Shown: positions 44,319 through 55,794, counted from the first letter of the stretch. The stretch: 64,000 nt of DNA from Thalassia testudinum (GCA_037157565.1 JAZHRO010000073.1:15878501-15942500), one strand, 5' to 3'. Notes: a model not told the origin generated them from the sequence alone. Numbers and translations are program-made.

Positions 44319-46378
44319 CAATGCAATGCAAATTGATGGTGGGAAAGACTAACACCTAATAACTAATGTCTAAGTGACAAAAATGATTTCTTTCTAAGCT
44401 CACCTTAGGCAAGTGGAAGCCTAGGGTAATTAGAAAGGAGTGAAAATGCATTAAAGATAAAGCAACAAATGCAGTAAGAAAAAGGGCAACTTTAATTGAG
44501 GAGCAAAAGTGTTTTACAAAAAACCCTAGTAGAGGAATGCTTCTACTACTAGAATTTAAAATACAAAAGAATGAAAAAAAAAAGAAACACTGATCCTCTG
44601 ATAATGTCGGTGAAGAAGATGAAGCTCTTGCTCCAACTATGATCGCTGCCGTAGTTGAAAAGAACTCCTTTTCCTTGAAACTCTCCTCCAAGATGTGGCC
44701 TCCTCTTGGCAAGCCCTAAGGGGGCGTGCCTTGGCTCCTTCAAGGTGGATGATTCCACCTTAATTTCTCCTCCAAGGGTGGGTGTGCACCACCCTAGTTT
44801 CTCCTCCAATGCCTGGTCGTCCTCCTTGATGTAGAGAGCCTCCTCCTCTTAGCGTGGCACAAGAAGAGTGGGGAGGAAGAAGGCACCAAGGAGGCAAGGG
44901 ATAGCCTCCTTAATCTTCTTCCTTACTCCTTCTTCTTAGCCGTAGGTTATAGGTGGCTTAGGGTAGAATTAACACTAAGGGAGGATGAGTTTTTGGTGGT
45001 GGTTAGGAGGGTTTTATAGAGGTGGAGAAGGGTGGTTGACGTGGGGATTAGGTGTAGGATTAGGATTGGATTTAGGAGGTAGTTAGATGATCCTATGGTG
45101 GAGGGTAGTTGGCGCCAACCAAGGGGATGCAATGGGGGCAGTTATGGTGGCTAAAGGGTGCATGGAGTTGGCGCCAACCATGGAGGGATGTCATGGTTTG
45201 GAGCCAAGTAGAGAGGGTTCTGGAAGGGGGGATAGGTGGATGGTGGAGATGGGTTTAAGGAGAGATGTGTGGTGGAGATGCATGGGATTTTGGAGGGAAA
45301 AAGTGGTGCCAATTAGGGGGTAGTTATAGGTGGTTTTGGCCCCACTTTGTGGTGTCTTTTGGAGGTGGTGCTTTGGTTAGGTTGGCCCTAAGGCGAGGTG
45401 GAAGTAGGGTTAGCTCATGTGGAGCTTAGGTGGACTTGGAGTGGAAGGTTATGTAGGTGGAGTTAAGGTTAGCTAAGGTGGATGGCCAAGGAGTGGAGAA
45501 CTCAACTAAGCTAGCTTAGCTAGTAGGTGACTATAGGAGAGGTTAGAGGAATTAGGGTTTTGAGAAGAAGAGTTGAAGGAGAGCTATCTGGAGCTACATA
45601 GGAGCTAATAGCTGTTGAAGAAAATGGCAAGGAGCTACTTTAGCTGGCTTAGCTTGCTAGTTCTTTGCTAGCTGCTAGGCCAAGCTAAAGTAAGCTGGCT
45701 TCTGCTAACTGATGCTGAGATAAGCTGGGTTAGATCTTCCCGGGGAGGACCTAACTAGCTGAAGTAGCTAAGGTGGCTTAGCTCAACTAAGTTGAACTAA
45801 GTGGAGTCCCTGGGAGCTGGACTTGAGCTGGCCTGAGCTAGGGTGAAGTCATCTTCAGCTGGCTTGAGTTGAGTAGAGCTGGAGGTAGCTCGACCTAAGT
45901 TGAGGTGGACTCCAGTCAACTTAATTGAGCTAGCTAGGGCTCCCAGTGAACTGATGGGAGTTGAGATGAGCTAGACTCAACTAAGTTGAGCTTGATCTAA
46001 GCTGACTTGAGCTAGGGTGAGCTATGATGAGATATCTTGAGCTACCATTCAGCTATGATGAGCTGAATGGAGCTAGGATTAGCTAACCCTAGTTCAAGTG
46101 AGCTGGTATCCAGCTATGATGAGCTGGATTAGGCTGTCCTAGCTGGTTTGAGCTTCTTCTTCACAAGTTGCCTTCCTGAGTGCTAGGGCTTTAGGAATCT
46201 AACTATCTGTTTATCCCTAACACTCAAATAAACATATCAAAAAAGATAACAAAATGTGTGATGCATGCCTAACCTAATTTATGCCTAAATGTAGCCCAAA
46301 AACCCATTTGCGGAGTAAAAATCCTAAGAGGTAGGTTTGTTTTAGGACATAAGAATGATGATAAACTAGCGTTTATCA
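44319..46378 (-). repeat. LTR K, 5' (U3) piece, with AGCT-rich tract
   Basis: The larger piece of solo LTR K to the right of C5. There is no gene. 45480-46160 is built almost wholly of overlapping AGCT-containing words (GAGCTAG, AGCTGAG, TTGAGCTGG). The frame at 45087-45323 is Gly/Trp/Met-rich and has no domain. The minus-strand frames at 44356-44809 are likewise unsupported. Confidence 0.7.
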
Positions 46379-46383
46379 GTATG

Positions 46384-46536
46384 CAATCACTAAGAATGAA
46401 ATTAGAATACTGAGAAAGAATTCAACCCAAACTCTTATTCTAAAAGAGGCTCCAACTCAAAGGAAGAAATATTTTGAAGGAGCATCATGTCAAAGAACAT
46501 TGGATCATGGACAACGAATGTTCAAACCTTATAATT
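46384..46536 (+). pseudogene. gag end and protease start of I, beyond LTR K
   Basis: Continues the tail of I's gag and reaches the protease opening KEHWIMDNECSNL, equivalent to WTMDNGCFKHMTG in F and WILDSGCSKYMTG in E. The catalytic triad is D-N-E instead of D-S-G or D-N-G, so it is inactive. It is cut by the start of element F at 46537. Confidence 0.65.
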
Positions 46537-47502
46537 GTAAGTACCTCTATTTTAATGCACCAAAATTATGTTATCTGCTAGATTAATCTTTCAAGATACT
46601 CTCATGGATTCTTGGATTAAAGCTAGAAGATTGCTGATTTCTTCTCAGTGTCTTTTTGTTTTTATTGAGTCTAGATTATCTTGTCAAGAACCTCAAATAA
46701 GATTCAAACGGTTTTTTGCACTTAACATAAAAATCAAGTTTTTAGGTTAATTGATCGACCAAATAATAATATTGATCGACCAACTACCTTAGTCAATTGA
46801 TCAAATCAGCCCATTTTAGGAAGTTGATGAATACATCTTTGATCGACCACTTAACTTAATTAATCGATCAATCATTGATCGATCAAATAACTAGTTTGAC
46901 CGACCAGAACTCATTTTGACCAACCAAACTATCTTAATAAATTAACCAATTTTACTTCCTTTTCTGGTCGATTTTCTAGTATAAATAGAGGTCATCAGTA
47001 GCCTTTTTCAAACACACATTCAAAGAAAAATCCATCTAGAAAAAGAGCTTTGGTGCCTTCTCTCAAAGTGCTTTTGTGCTTCTGCTTTTACACTTTCTAA
47101 AGTATGTCGATTCAAACCTCTGCAAAAATCTGATTTGACTTTCCTTGAGGTTCCATAGGATTATATTATTTTATTTTACTTGTTGCTTTGATTATGAATC
47201 CCAAGTTGTTTGGAAGATCTGTTGTTTTGCTTCTCTTTAGGTTGTAAAGAAAAGGGATTGTTGTAAGAGGTGTCACACTCATTCAAGTGGTACGATAGCG
47301 GATTGATAGCTTCACCTAGTCAAAAAAATCGTAAGCTGAGAGGCCTAAGTAGTAGTTTTTCATCCTAGAAGGGTTTCCACTAAAAATCCAGGTGTTATCA
47401 ATGCTTGATTGTTTTGTGGATTGATTTATTGTATTTGAATTTTTTAAGTGATACTATTCACCCCTCCCTTCTAGTATACCATTAAGATCCATAGGCACCT
47501 CA
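46537..47502 (+). repeat. 5' LTR of F
   Basis: 966 bp, TGTAAG to CTCA. U3 has many TTGATCGACCAA-type words (46745-46985). U5 has GGTACGATAGCGGATTGATAG and a hairpin-like ending related to the U5 of I and H. The frame at 46568-46750 is a shadow. Confidence 0.88.
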
Positions 47503-47504
47503 CT

Positions 47505-47517
47505 TGGTATCAGAGCC
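47505..47517 (+). other. Primer binding site of F (tRNA-Met)
   Basis: TGGTATCAGAGCC, an exact 12-13 base complement of the initiator tRNA-Met 3' end, two bases after the LTR. Confidence 0.9.
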
Positions 47518-47531
47518 TCATCGTCCAAAAG

Positions 47532-49110
47532 ATGTCGAAATCAGAGGGACAGTCAACAGTTCGACCTCAATTATTTAATGGAATGAACTATGGATACTAG
47601 AAGATCAGTATGCAGCTCTTCTTGGAATCAATGGACTTCGAGGTGTGGGACGTCATTGTCTCCAAGTACACACGCTTAGAAATTAAGGAGGGAGTGGTGG
47701 TAACTCCAGATCAGAAAAAAAATGGCGACACATAGCACGAAGGCCATGAACACGATCTTTTGTGGACTTTCCAAAGTGAAATTCAATCGTATGTCAGCCT
47801 ACAAGAAAGCTAACAAAAAATTTGGAGCATCCTCAAAGTCACCCACGAGGGAACATCCAAGGTAAAAGAAACTAGAGTCAATTTACTAATACAAAATTAT
47901 GAGCTTTTCAGGATGAAGAAAGGAGAATCAGTTAAAGAGATGTTTACGGGATTCATGGACAACGTAAACTCCCTACAAAATCTAGATCAAGAATGAGGCT
48001 CTAGTGAGAAAAATTCTCCAATCTCTCACTAGCGATTGGGAGACAAAGACCACCACCATCCAAGAATCAAAGGATCTGTCTACTTTAAAAGTAGATGATC
48101 TTGTTGGTAGCCTGATGGCATACAAAGTTCCACTTCAACATATGAAGGAGCATGAAAATGAAGTAGTTAAGAAGAAGACTATGGCACTTGAAGCCAATGA
48201 TCAATCAGAAGAAATGTCAAGTGAAGTTAAAGAAGATATAGCTCTTCTCTCGAGAAAATTTAGGAAATTTCTCAAGAAGAAAAGGAATTGGAGAAAGAAG
48301 GAAGAATACAAGGAAGACACCATCACCTGCTACCACTACAAAAGAAAGGGACACATTAGAAAAGATTGTTCACTCCTCAGGAAGGATCAGAGAAGAAGAA
48401 ATTCATAAGGAGCGATGGGAAGAAGAAGGCTCTTTAAGCAATCTGGGTTGAATTTGACTCAAGCACAAAGGAAGAAGAGACCTCCAGTGAAGAAGCACTT
48501 CTAGGACTCATGGCCCTAGAAGATGAGGTAACATATTTTTCACCTGATGAATTATTAAAAGCTTTCTTTAAAATTCATGACATAGCTAAATCACTCAAAA
48601 TAGAAAATAAAAGCTTAGTAAAAGCCTTAGAAGAAGAAAAAGCACAAAAAGATACACTTGCATCACAAAATAAGGATTTATCTGTTAAAATCACATCACT
48701 AAGATCATAGATAGATAACCTAAAAATAGATATGGATAAACTAAAAGAAAACTCTACTAACCTTCTGAATGATCTAGCTAAGTTCACTGAAGGTAGTCAA
48801 AACCTACATAAACTCCTAGGAACACAAACCCAGAGCACCACAAAATTGGGTTAGGATACATACCAAAAAATGATCATGAAGCATCTAGTTCCAGTTAAAA
48901 GAAAGAGAAAGGTAGCTTGCCCAAATAGGCAGCACCAACTAAACACTGTGGACCCAAGCAAAAATGGATACCAGAAGCACTCTTGAAATCCTATTTTGTA
49001 GGTCAAGTAGATTATAAGAGGTGTACATATCGTGAATCGAATGGAAACCTAAAGCCATTTTATAGATCCAAGGATCCAAAACCTCACAAACACAAACAAA
49101 TGACAAGATC
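47532..49110 (+). pseudogene. gag of F
   Basis: ATG at 47532 (MSKSEGQSTVRPQLFNGMNYGY). UBN2-type core: MQLFLESMDFEVWDVI, IWSILKVTHEGTSKVKE, LFRMKKGESVKEMFTGFM and RKILQSLTSDWETK. The knuckle at about 48330 reads CYHYKRKGHIRKDC: the second Cys is Tyr, as in element I. A coiled tail covers 48510-48830, and the end motif is YFVGQVDYKRCTY with FYRSKDPKPHK. Frame changes occur at about 47730 and 47990 and stops are scattered. Confidence 0.88.
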
Positions 49111-50400
49111 AAGAAGAAAGAAGATGGATCGTGGACAATGGGTGTTTCAAGCACATGACAGGAGAGGAAGGCCTATTCCTGCAACTCAACCACCAAGAAG
49201 GTGGTACAATTATGTTTGGGAACAACCACAAGGGCCGTATTATTGGTACTGGCCAAATTGGTAACTCTTCTACCTCTTTCAATAATGTGCATCTTGTTAA
49301 AGGATTCAAACATAATCTATTTAGTGTAAGTCAAATTTGTGATAAAGGATACAAAATTACTTTTACCTCAAATGGTTTTAAAATAAAAGATAAAGAAACC
49401 AAACAAATTTTTCTTAAAGGAAACATGTATAATGATATTTACATTGTCAAGTTTGACAAATGCAACAACTTTGAATGTCTTGTCGCATCTGACAAAGAGG
49501 CAATACTTTGGCACAAATGGCTAGGTCATGATCACATGAAGAATATCAATAGACTTGTAAAACATGAGCTTGTCAAAGGCCTGCCAAAGATCAATTTCAA
49601 GAAGTGCAAAGTCTACAATTCTTGTCAAATTGGTAAACAAACCAAAAATCATTTTAAACCTAAAAGAATGGTTAGCATCTCTCAACCCCTGGAATTACTT
49701 CACTTAGACTTTTTTAGATCAACCAAATCTGAAAGCTTAGGTGGGTGTAGATATTGTTTAGTCATATTTGTTGATTTTTTGAGATTTACCTGGGTATCCT
49801 TCTTGAAAAGAAGGATCTGACTATTGATGTTTTTAGTAAACTAGTAAGAAGACTACAAAATTAGAAAGGATCTAAAGTCATTAGGATTAGAAGTGATCAA
49901 GGCGAAGAATTTGAGAATCAATCTTTTTCTGACTTCTGTGATCAATATGGACAAAACATGAGTTTTCTTTTCCTGGAGCCACACCTCAAAATGGAGTCAT
50001 TTAAAGGAAAATAGGACCTTGCAAGAGTGTGCTCGCACGATGCTGTGCAAGTCAAAGTTGCCTCGATATTTTTGGGCTGAAGCTGTAAACACTGCTTGCT
50101 ATATCCAAAATAGATCCCTGATTAGAAGAATCCTAAACAAAACACCCTTTGAACTCTATCATGAAAGAATACCTATAATTTCCTATTTCAAGATATTTGG
50201 TTGTAAATGCTTTATACTTAACACCAAGGATAATTTTGACAAGTTTGATGCTAAGAGCTTAGAAGGAATCTTCTTAGGTTATTAGACTAGAAGTAATTCC
50301 TATAGGGTATTCAATAAAAAGAATTCTATTGTTCAGGAAACTATGCATGTATCATTCGATGAGACTCTACTCAATCACAATCTTCTTTAAATGATGTTGA
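49111..50400 (+). pseudogene. Protease and integrase of F
   Basis: Protease: WTMDNGCFKHMTG (D-N-G in place of D-S-G), then FGNNHKGRIIGTGQIG. A long frame (49131-49820) includes the pre-integrase domain LWHKWLGHDHMKNINRL and the zinc-binding segment with KVYNSCQIGKQTKNHF, then PLELLHLDFFRSTKS, where the first catalytic Asp is present as LDFF. The second and third acidic segments (IRSDQGEEFEN and TPQNGVI) lie in broken frame near 49890-50000. The C-terminal portion is at 50019-50285. Not functional. Confidence 0.88.
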
Positions 50401-52102
50401 TGACCAAATAGGAGATCCCTCAAACATACCAGAACAAAACATTTTAGATGAATTACCAAAAGATATATCTTATATGAAGGATCATCCAAAAGAATTGGTA
50501 ATAAGATAACTATCCAAAGGAGTTAGACCAAATCTTCTGTTAACACTTTAGCCTTTACAGCGTTTGTTTCTCAGTTAGAACCTAAAAATGCTAAGGTTGC
50601 CTTTTCTGATAATTGTTGGATCATTGCAATGGAAGATGAATTGAATCAATTTGAAAATCAAGTATTGGAACTTGTTCCAAAACCTGACTCTCAGACTACC
50701 ATAGGAACCAAATGGGTCTTTAGGAATAAACTGAATGAATCAGGAGTAGTTAGGAACAAAGCTAGACTTGTGTCTCAAGGGCAAAATCAAGAAGAAGGAA
50801 TAGATTTTGATGAAACATATGCACTTGTAGCTCACCTAGAATCCATTAGAATGTTGTTAGCCTTTGCCGCCCACATGGAGTTTACACTCTTTCAGATGGA
50901 CGTCAAAAGCACTTTTCTAAATGGGTTTATCAAGGAGGAAGTCTATGTTAAACAACCTCTAGGTTTTGAAGACGCAAACCATCCAGAATATGTATATAAA
51001 CTAAATAAAGCATTGTATGGTCTAAAACAAGCTCCACGAGCTTGATATGATAGATTAAAAACTTACCTAATTGAAAATAATTTTAATTGGCAAAGTAGAT
51101 CCAACTCTATTTACAGAAGAAAAAAAAATGATCTCTTAATTATACAAATCTATGTAGATGATATCAAATTCGATGCTACTAATGATATTCTATTCCAAGA
51201 GTTTGCCAAGGTAATGTAGGATTAGTTTGAAATGAGTATGATGGGAGAACTTAGATTCTTTCTTCGACTTCAAATTGACCAGATATCCTCTAGGATATTC
51301 ATATCCCAAACAAAGTACACCACAGAGATCTTGAAGAAATTCTCCATGGACAAAGTGAAAGGAAAGGAAACGCCTATGGTAGCTTCTACACATCTCAAAA
51401 CTGATGAGACAGGTAAGTCTGTAGATCAAAAGTTGTACAGAAGCATGATAGGTTCTCTACTGTATTTAATAGCTAGTAGACTTGATATTCCTTTTAGCAT
51501 CTGCTTATGTGCTTGTTTCAAGTTGACCCTAAAGAATTACAACTAAATGCAGTTAAAAGAATACTTAAATACCTAAACCACACACCATATCTAGGATTAT
51601 TCTATCCAAAGTCAACCACATTGGATCTTTGTTCCGTTTGTGATGCTGATTATGCGGTTAGTTTCATTGACCAAAAGAGTACTAATGGAACGTGTCAATT
51701 TCTTAGAAATTCCCTAGTCTCTTGATTTTCTAGAGAACAACACACTATTTCATTGTCTACAACAGAAGCTGAATATATAGCTGCATCTTTAGCTTGTTCA
51801 CAACTATTGTGGATGAAACAAACTCTAGAAGATTTTGGCCTATCCTATAAAAATAACAAAATACTTTGTGTTAACATTAGTGCCATCAATCTATCTAAAA
51901 CCCTATACAACATTCTATGATTAAACACATTGATGTTAAGCATCACTTCCTAAGGGACTATGTCCTAAAGGGTGGGATTAACTTAGAGTTTGTTAAAACT
52001 AAAGATCAGTTAGCTAATATATTTACAAAACCTCTACCAAAAGAGAGATTTAACCTTATCTCCCATGCACTAGGATTATCTAGGTTGAATGAGCTAATTT
52101 GA
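50401..52102 (+). pseudogene. Reverse transcriptase and RNase H of F
   Basis: RT: TTIGTKWVFRNKLNESG, GIDFDETYALVAHLES, FQMDVKSTFLNGFIKEEVYV (first Asp), YVYKLNKALYGLKQAPRA, then a stop, and the catalytic pair in IYVDDIKF (about 51150). Then FEMSMMGELRFFLRLQID and YRSMIGSLLYLIASRLDI. RNase H: LDLCSVCDADYAV, ISLSTTEAEYIAASLACS-like text and MIKHIDVKHHFLRDYV, ending LSRLNELI at 52102. Active-site residues are largely present. A few stops and frame changes at about 51043, 51220 and 51530. Confidence 0.9.
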
Positions 52103-53162
52103 TAATTTTGATTGTACTATTTTCAACCTTTGATCGATCAAAGGTTTCAAATTGATTGACCAAACTGTTTGATAGATCAATCTTCCCGAATTGATCGACC
52201 AAATCTTTGTCGGGAATTTTCCCTTCAAAAATTTGAAGTTTGATTGACCAACTTTGTTATTTGATCGACCAATCTGTTTGGGCGGGAAATTTCCCTCAAA
52301 ACTTTTGAACCTGGATCGACCAATGATCTTAATTGATCAATTAGTTTCTCTTTTGATCGACCAAATCTGCGTGGAATCTAAATACGCATTTATGATCCTA
52401 AACACCCCTAATCTCATTCCTAATCACCTAAACCATACCTAATCTCTATGATTACCTACCCTAAATGCATTTACTTTATTTACCTACCCAACTTTATATA
52501 AAAATACCCTTTTTCTTACAACTTTACCTAATTTTTTACTCAACACATCTACCCCACCAAATAACACCTACCCCACATCTCTTGTCCCCACATCATCCAT
52601 CGACCAAACACCGACGACCCCACCTCTCCTCCTCATGCCACTGTGGTCGACCAACACCTTCGGTGCCACCGACCACGATCGCACGTCATGAAAGAGAGAC
52701 CACGTACGCCCTCGCTGACTACTTCCCTCGCCCTCACCGTCGACACTCTCCAACTGTCGACGCCATCCTCGCCATGGAGGGACATCTCATGCATGCCCTC
52801 GTGATGCATCCTCCTCCCTCATCGGTCGCACTCTATGTTGCCGATGTCCACATCGACTCCTCTTGATCGACCATTTTGATCGATCATGGTAACCTTTAAA
52901 ACTTATTTTAAATCTATTTTGTGTGGATTTTTCTTAAGTTTAGATGTTATATGAGTTGATCTTGTGTTTGCTTGCAACTATTGGTAGTATATCTGAGCTT
53001 ATATCTTGTGGAACTCTCGTATTTGTCGAGTCTGAATGGTTTTGTTCGACCAATTAACTCATTTGATCAACCAAAATTCATTTTTCCATAACTGAGTCAA
53101 ACCCATTTTTGATCGACTAAAATCCCTTGTTTGATTGACCAACATGTTTTTCCAATACTACA
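52103..53162 (+). other. Spacer of F with TTGATCGACCAA words
   Basis: About 1 kb between pol and the env-like gene. Two clusters (52125-52385 and 52850-53145) of TTGATCGACCAA and close variants, also found in U3 of the LTR. The middle (52465-52866) encodes a 133-residue frame rich in His, Pro and Ser whose origin is unclear; I do not call it a gene. Confidence 0.6.
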
Positions 53163-54048
53163 ATGGCTCCGAAACGTGCATGTGCCTCCTCCTCGGGTTC
53201 TCGTGATGACACTTGCGATAGATTTTTCATTACCGAGGCCGCCCATGAGCATTTCTCTATTCTTGCCAAGCTTTCCCCACACGTTGGTAGACTTGTCGAC
53301 TTTCCATACTTTGAGTCTATCTTTCCCAAGATCTGTGAGAAGTTTGCTTACCACTAGCTTCTTCGCCTTTTTGAGTAGAATTCTTATGTAAGTTCCAAAA
53401 ACAGCCGCATACCTAGTGTTGACCCCATGGTTTGTAACCTATTTTATGCCAATATCAAGAACATAGGTGAGGGGTTCAACATTGAGCTTACCTCAAATGT
53501 CTATGGCATTGAAGTTTTGGTCAATGCGGATGTTATTTCTGAGATTCATGGTTGCCCTTCTATTGGACCTACTTTTCTTAAGCTCCACCGGCAGACACAG
53601 ACTGATTCTATTCGAGAGACCCTTCTCAATTCCACTCATTATGACTTGGGCCATCCTGCCAAGCCAAGTCACCTTATTTTTGTTGTCTTCCACATTTCCT
53701 AAATCGAGTATTTTTGTGGAACTTTATGTCTAAATCTACCTCCTTTGAGAACTGCCTTGGTATTATGCTCATCACCCTCTACTCCTTTCTCAAGAACAAG
53801 CAGTTCAATTGGAACCACTTGATTCTTTATTTGATGCGCAAGCAACCCACCAGTTCCTCCCAATTTGTGACACTCCTCTCTCACATCTTCCTACATTTCA
53901 ATGTCCCAATGGATAGATGTGATACCTACACATCTTAACGGTCAGAAGAATAGGATAGATGTGTTTTCTATCTTGTACTTTGTATCTTTTTGTTATTTGC
54001 TCTTTTATTTCTTAGTTACTTGTTAAAAAGCCCAAAGTAACAATACAG
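53163..54048 (+). pseudogene. Env-like (plant transposon protein) gene of F, N-terminal part
   Basis: Starts MAPKRACASSSGSRDD, then FFITEAAHEHFSILAKLSPHVGRLVDFPYF. The most conserved part is at 53427-53702: MVCNLFYANIKNIGEGFNIEL and VNADVISEIHGCPSIGPT, matching the 'putative plant transposon protein' family carried by SIRE elements. Then SKSTSFENCLGIMLITLYSFL and SHIFLHFNVPM. A hydrophobic run FYLVLCIFLLFALLFLSYLL (53970-54030, in a shifted frame) could be a membrane segment. It is broken by stops and split at 54049 by solo LTR H. Confidence 0.7.
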
Positions 54049-55432
54049 TTGTCCTAGGTACACTTGCACAACCCTAGGATACTTAGGCTTTTCATAGAGA
54101 ACTTAAAAATCCAAGATAGGGATCAGACGCCCAATCTGGAAATCAGACGTCAGATCTTGACTTCTAAGACATCTGACTGTTAACTCAGACGTCCAATAAC
54201 TTTGGTTGGACTTAGTAGGTTCTATCTGTTGAAATCAGACATCCAGACCTCAGTCCAAATATCTTAGAAGACGTTTGATGGTTGTGTTAGACATCCAATT
54301 AGTGAAACATTGGCTAACAAGGTAAACGTCAAGGAAAATGACCTTTAGGATTCTATCAGACGTCTATAAGGGACCCCAGACGTCTAACATGTGACTGTTG
54401 TGCCTCAATTGGGTCGAAATCACTTGTCTTGAGGATTATATCCATTTAAGTTCTTGGGAATCCATTCCTACACTTAATTAGGTTTCCAAACATCTATACC
54501 TAGTGCCAGACGTCCTGTATGTCATCTGATGGTTTTACACTAAAACCTTGTTTTATTTTGAACCAACTCAGGAAAGAAACCCGCTTAGAATTAGATGTCT
54601 GACTTAGTTCCCAGATGTCTTAAGAGTGACTTCTAGACATCTGATATTTTCCCAAACATCTGATGACCCTATCAGAATCATTAATGATTCTGATTGCGGC
54701 TTGCCTTGCCTTGGGATGAACCCCGACTGCTACCTAAGTCTTCTAAGGCCTTCCAAAGCCTTCTTAGGCCACCTATAAATAGAGGAGTAGCCCTCCCTTG
54801 TTTGCACACACTAAGAAATACCATTTTTCATATCTATTTGTGTCCAAAACACTTTAGAAGAAGCTTTAGCTCTCCAAGCCATCATCCACATCTTGAGAGC
54901 TTCATCTTCACTGCACACCCATTCTCCCGTCCTCACATTCGAGAGCGTCGCCTGTGCCTTTGCGTGGATCATGCACCTGCATCATCAAACTGACGCACTT
55001 CCACCAAAGGCAAAATCCTTTACTTATAGTAGCTACATTTAAATACTTACTTTGTTGTCTCTATAGGTTTGTTGTATTTTATCTTTGTTAATGGGTTGGG
55101 TATTCGCTTTGCAAATTTTTGTCTCCTTCGTGAGACAAAAACCTTCTCGTGAAGAGAAGGGGTTGGAGGTACGCTACCCTTGGGTTCAAGTAGCATGGTT
55201 GTATAGAGGTTGTACTACCCTCATTTTAAGTAGTACGTTAGTGGATTTTGATCGACTTGGTCAATCGAAAAATCCTAACTCGAGAGGGTTAAGTAGTGGT
55301 TTTCACCCGGTATGGGTTTCCACCAAAAAATTACTTATGCATATTGTGTGATTGCTTTCTTTGTGAGATTGCTTATTTTGTTTCCACATTTTATATTTTA
55401 TCACACAAATCTCACTCCCTCCCGTAGGGATT
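54049..55432 (+). repeat. Solo LTR H (SIRE-like) inside the env-like gene of F
   Basis: About 1.38 kb, flanked by TACAG on both sides (54044-54048 and 55433-55437). U3 holds some twenty words of the CAGACGTCCA or AGATGTCTGA type (54125-54665). U5 (55160-55330) has TAGTACGTTAGTGGATTTTG and the phrase GGTTTTCACCCGGTATGGGT, similar to the U5 of F and I. The ends are not the usual TG and CA, so they may be off by a few bases. Frames at 54694-54993 and 55085-55351 are shadows. Confidence 0.7.
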
Positions 55433-55437
55433 TACAG

Positions 55438-55794
55438 AGACATGGGCATCAAGTATCCGACTACCTGAATGCTCAGGGCTAGTTTTTGGATAGACATGGA
55501 GAGTCTATTCATAGCATTCAGAAATAGCTTCACAGGCCTCCTCATCCTCGCCGTTCTACTACAGTGCCTCCATCATCAGTACCACCTCCTCCTCCTCCTC
55601 CTCCTACAATAGCCACAGACCAACAGGTTACACCTCCTCGCCGAACAGTTAGGTAACCGATGCCCACTTTGTCAGCCCAAAGATGGCTCTATCTTGGCTA
55701 CCCGACCTCGTCAGAGAGATCTGACTCAATAGACCTTGAGTTGGATACAGATCTTAAGAGCACCATGGATGCTTTCATGGCTTCCCTAGAGTAG
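55438..55794 (+). pseudogene. Env-like gene of F, C-terminal part
   Basis: Resumes after solo LTR H: RHGHQVSDYLNAQG, a stop, FLDRHGESIHSIQK, then a proline run (SSVPPPPPPPPT), RRTVR and an acidic end SIDLELDTDLKSTMDAFMASLE before the stop at 55792-55794. The proline-rich, acidic tail is typical of the SIRE extra protein. Three internal stops. Confidence 0.65.

Larger units (their letters stand above)
41373..46378 (-). repeat. Solo LTR K (Athila-like), containing C5
   Basis: About 2.28 kb after removing C5, minus strand, with a perfect GTATG duplication (41368-41372 and 46379-46383). It starts with a perfect 8 bp hairpin, TGATAAAC-GCTA-GTTTATCA (46359-46378), and ends CCCGATCA. U5 (41452-41475, plus strand) contains TTGTAG and ATAGTGGT, matching the 5' part of tRNA-Asp with a five-base insertion. 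A strikingly AGCT-rich tract covers 45480-46160. No internal region remains. Confidence 0.82.
38196..46536 (+). mobile_element. SIRE-like Ty1/Copia element I, interrupted twice
   Basis: 5' LTR 38196-39627, primer site 39630 on, gag 39688-41367. LTR K (41373-46378) is inserted at a GTATG duplication, and gag/protease resumes at 46384-46536, where copia F was inserted. The rest of I lies to the right of F, outside the window or lost. Joining the pieces across K gives a colinear gag end and protease start, which supports the reconstruction. Confidence 0.78.

Noticed and set aside
46745..53145. CRISPR-like array from the TTGATCGACCAA repeats
   Set aside because: Spacing is irregular, the words are degenerate, they occur in an LTR and spacer of a plant retrotransposon, and no cas gene or prokaryotic context exists.
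53163..55794. A true viral-type envelope gene in copia F
   Set aside because: No N-terminal signal peptide or cleavage site is seen, and the conserved part matches the plant transposon protein carried by SIRE elements. I keep the label env-like only for convenience.
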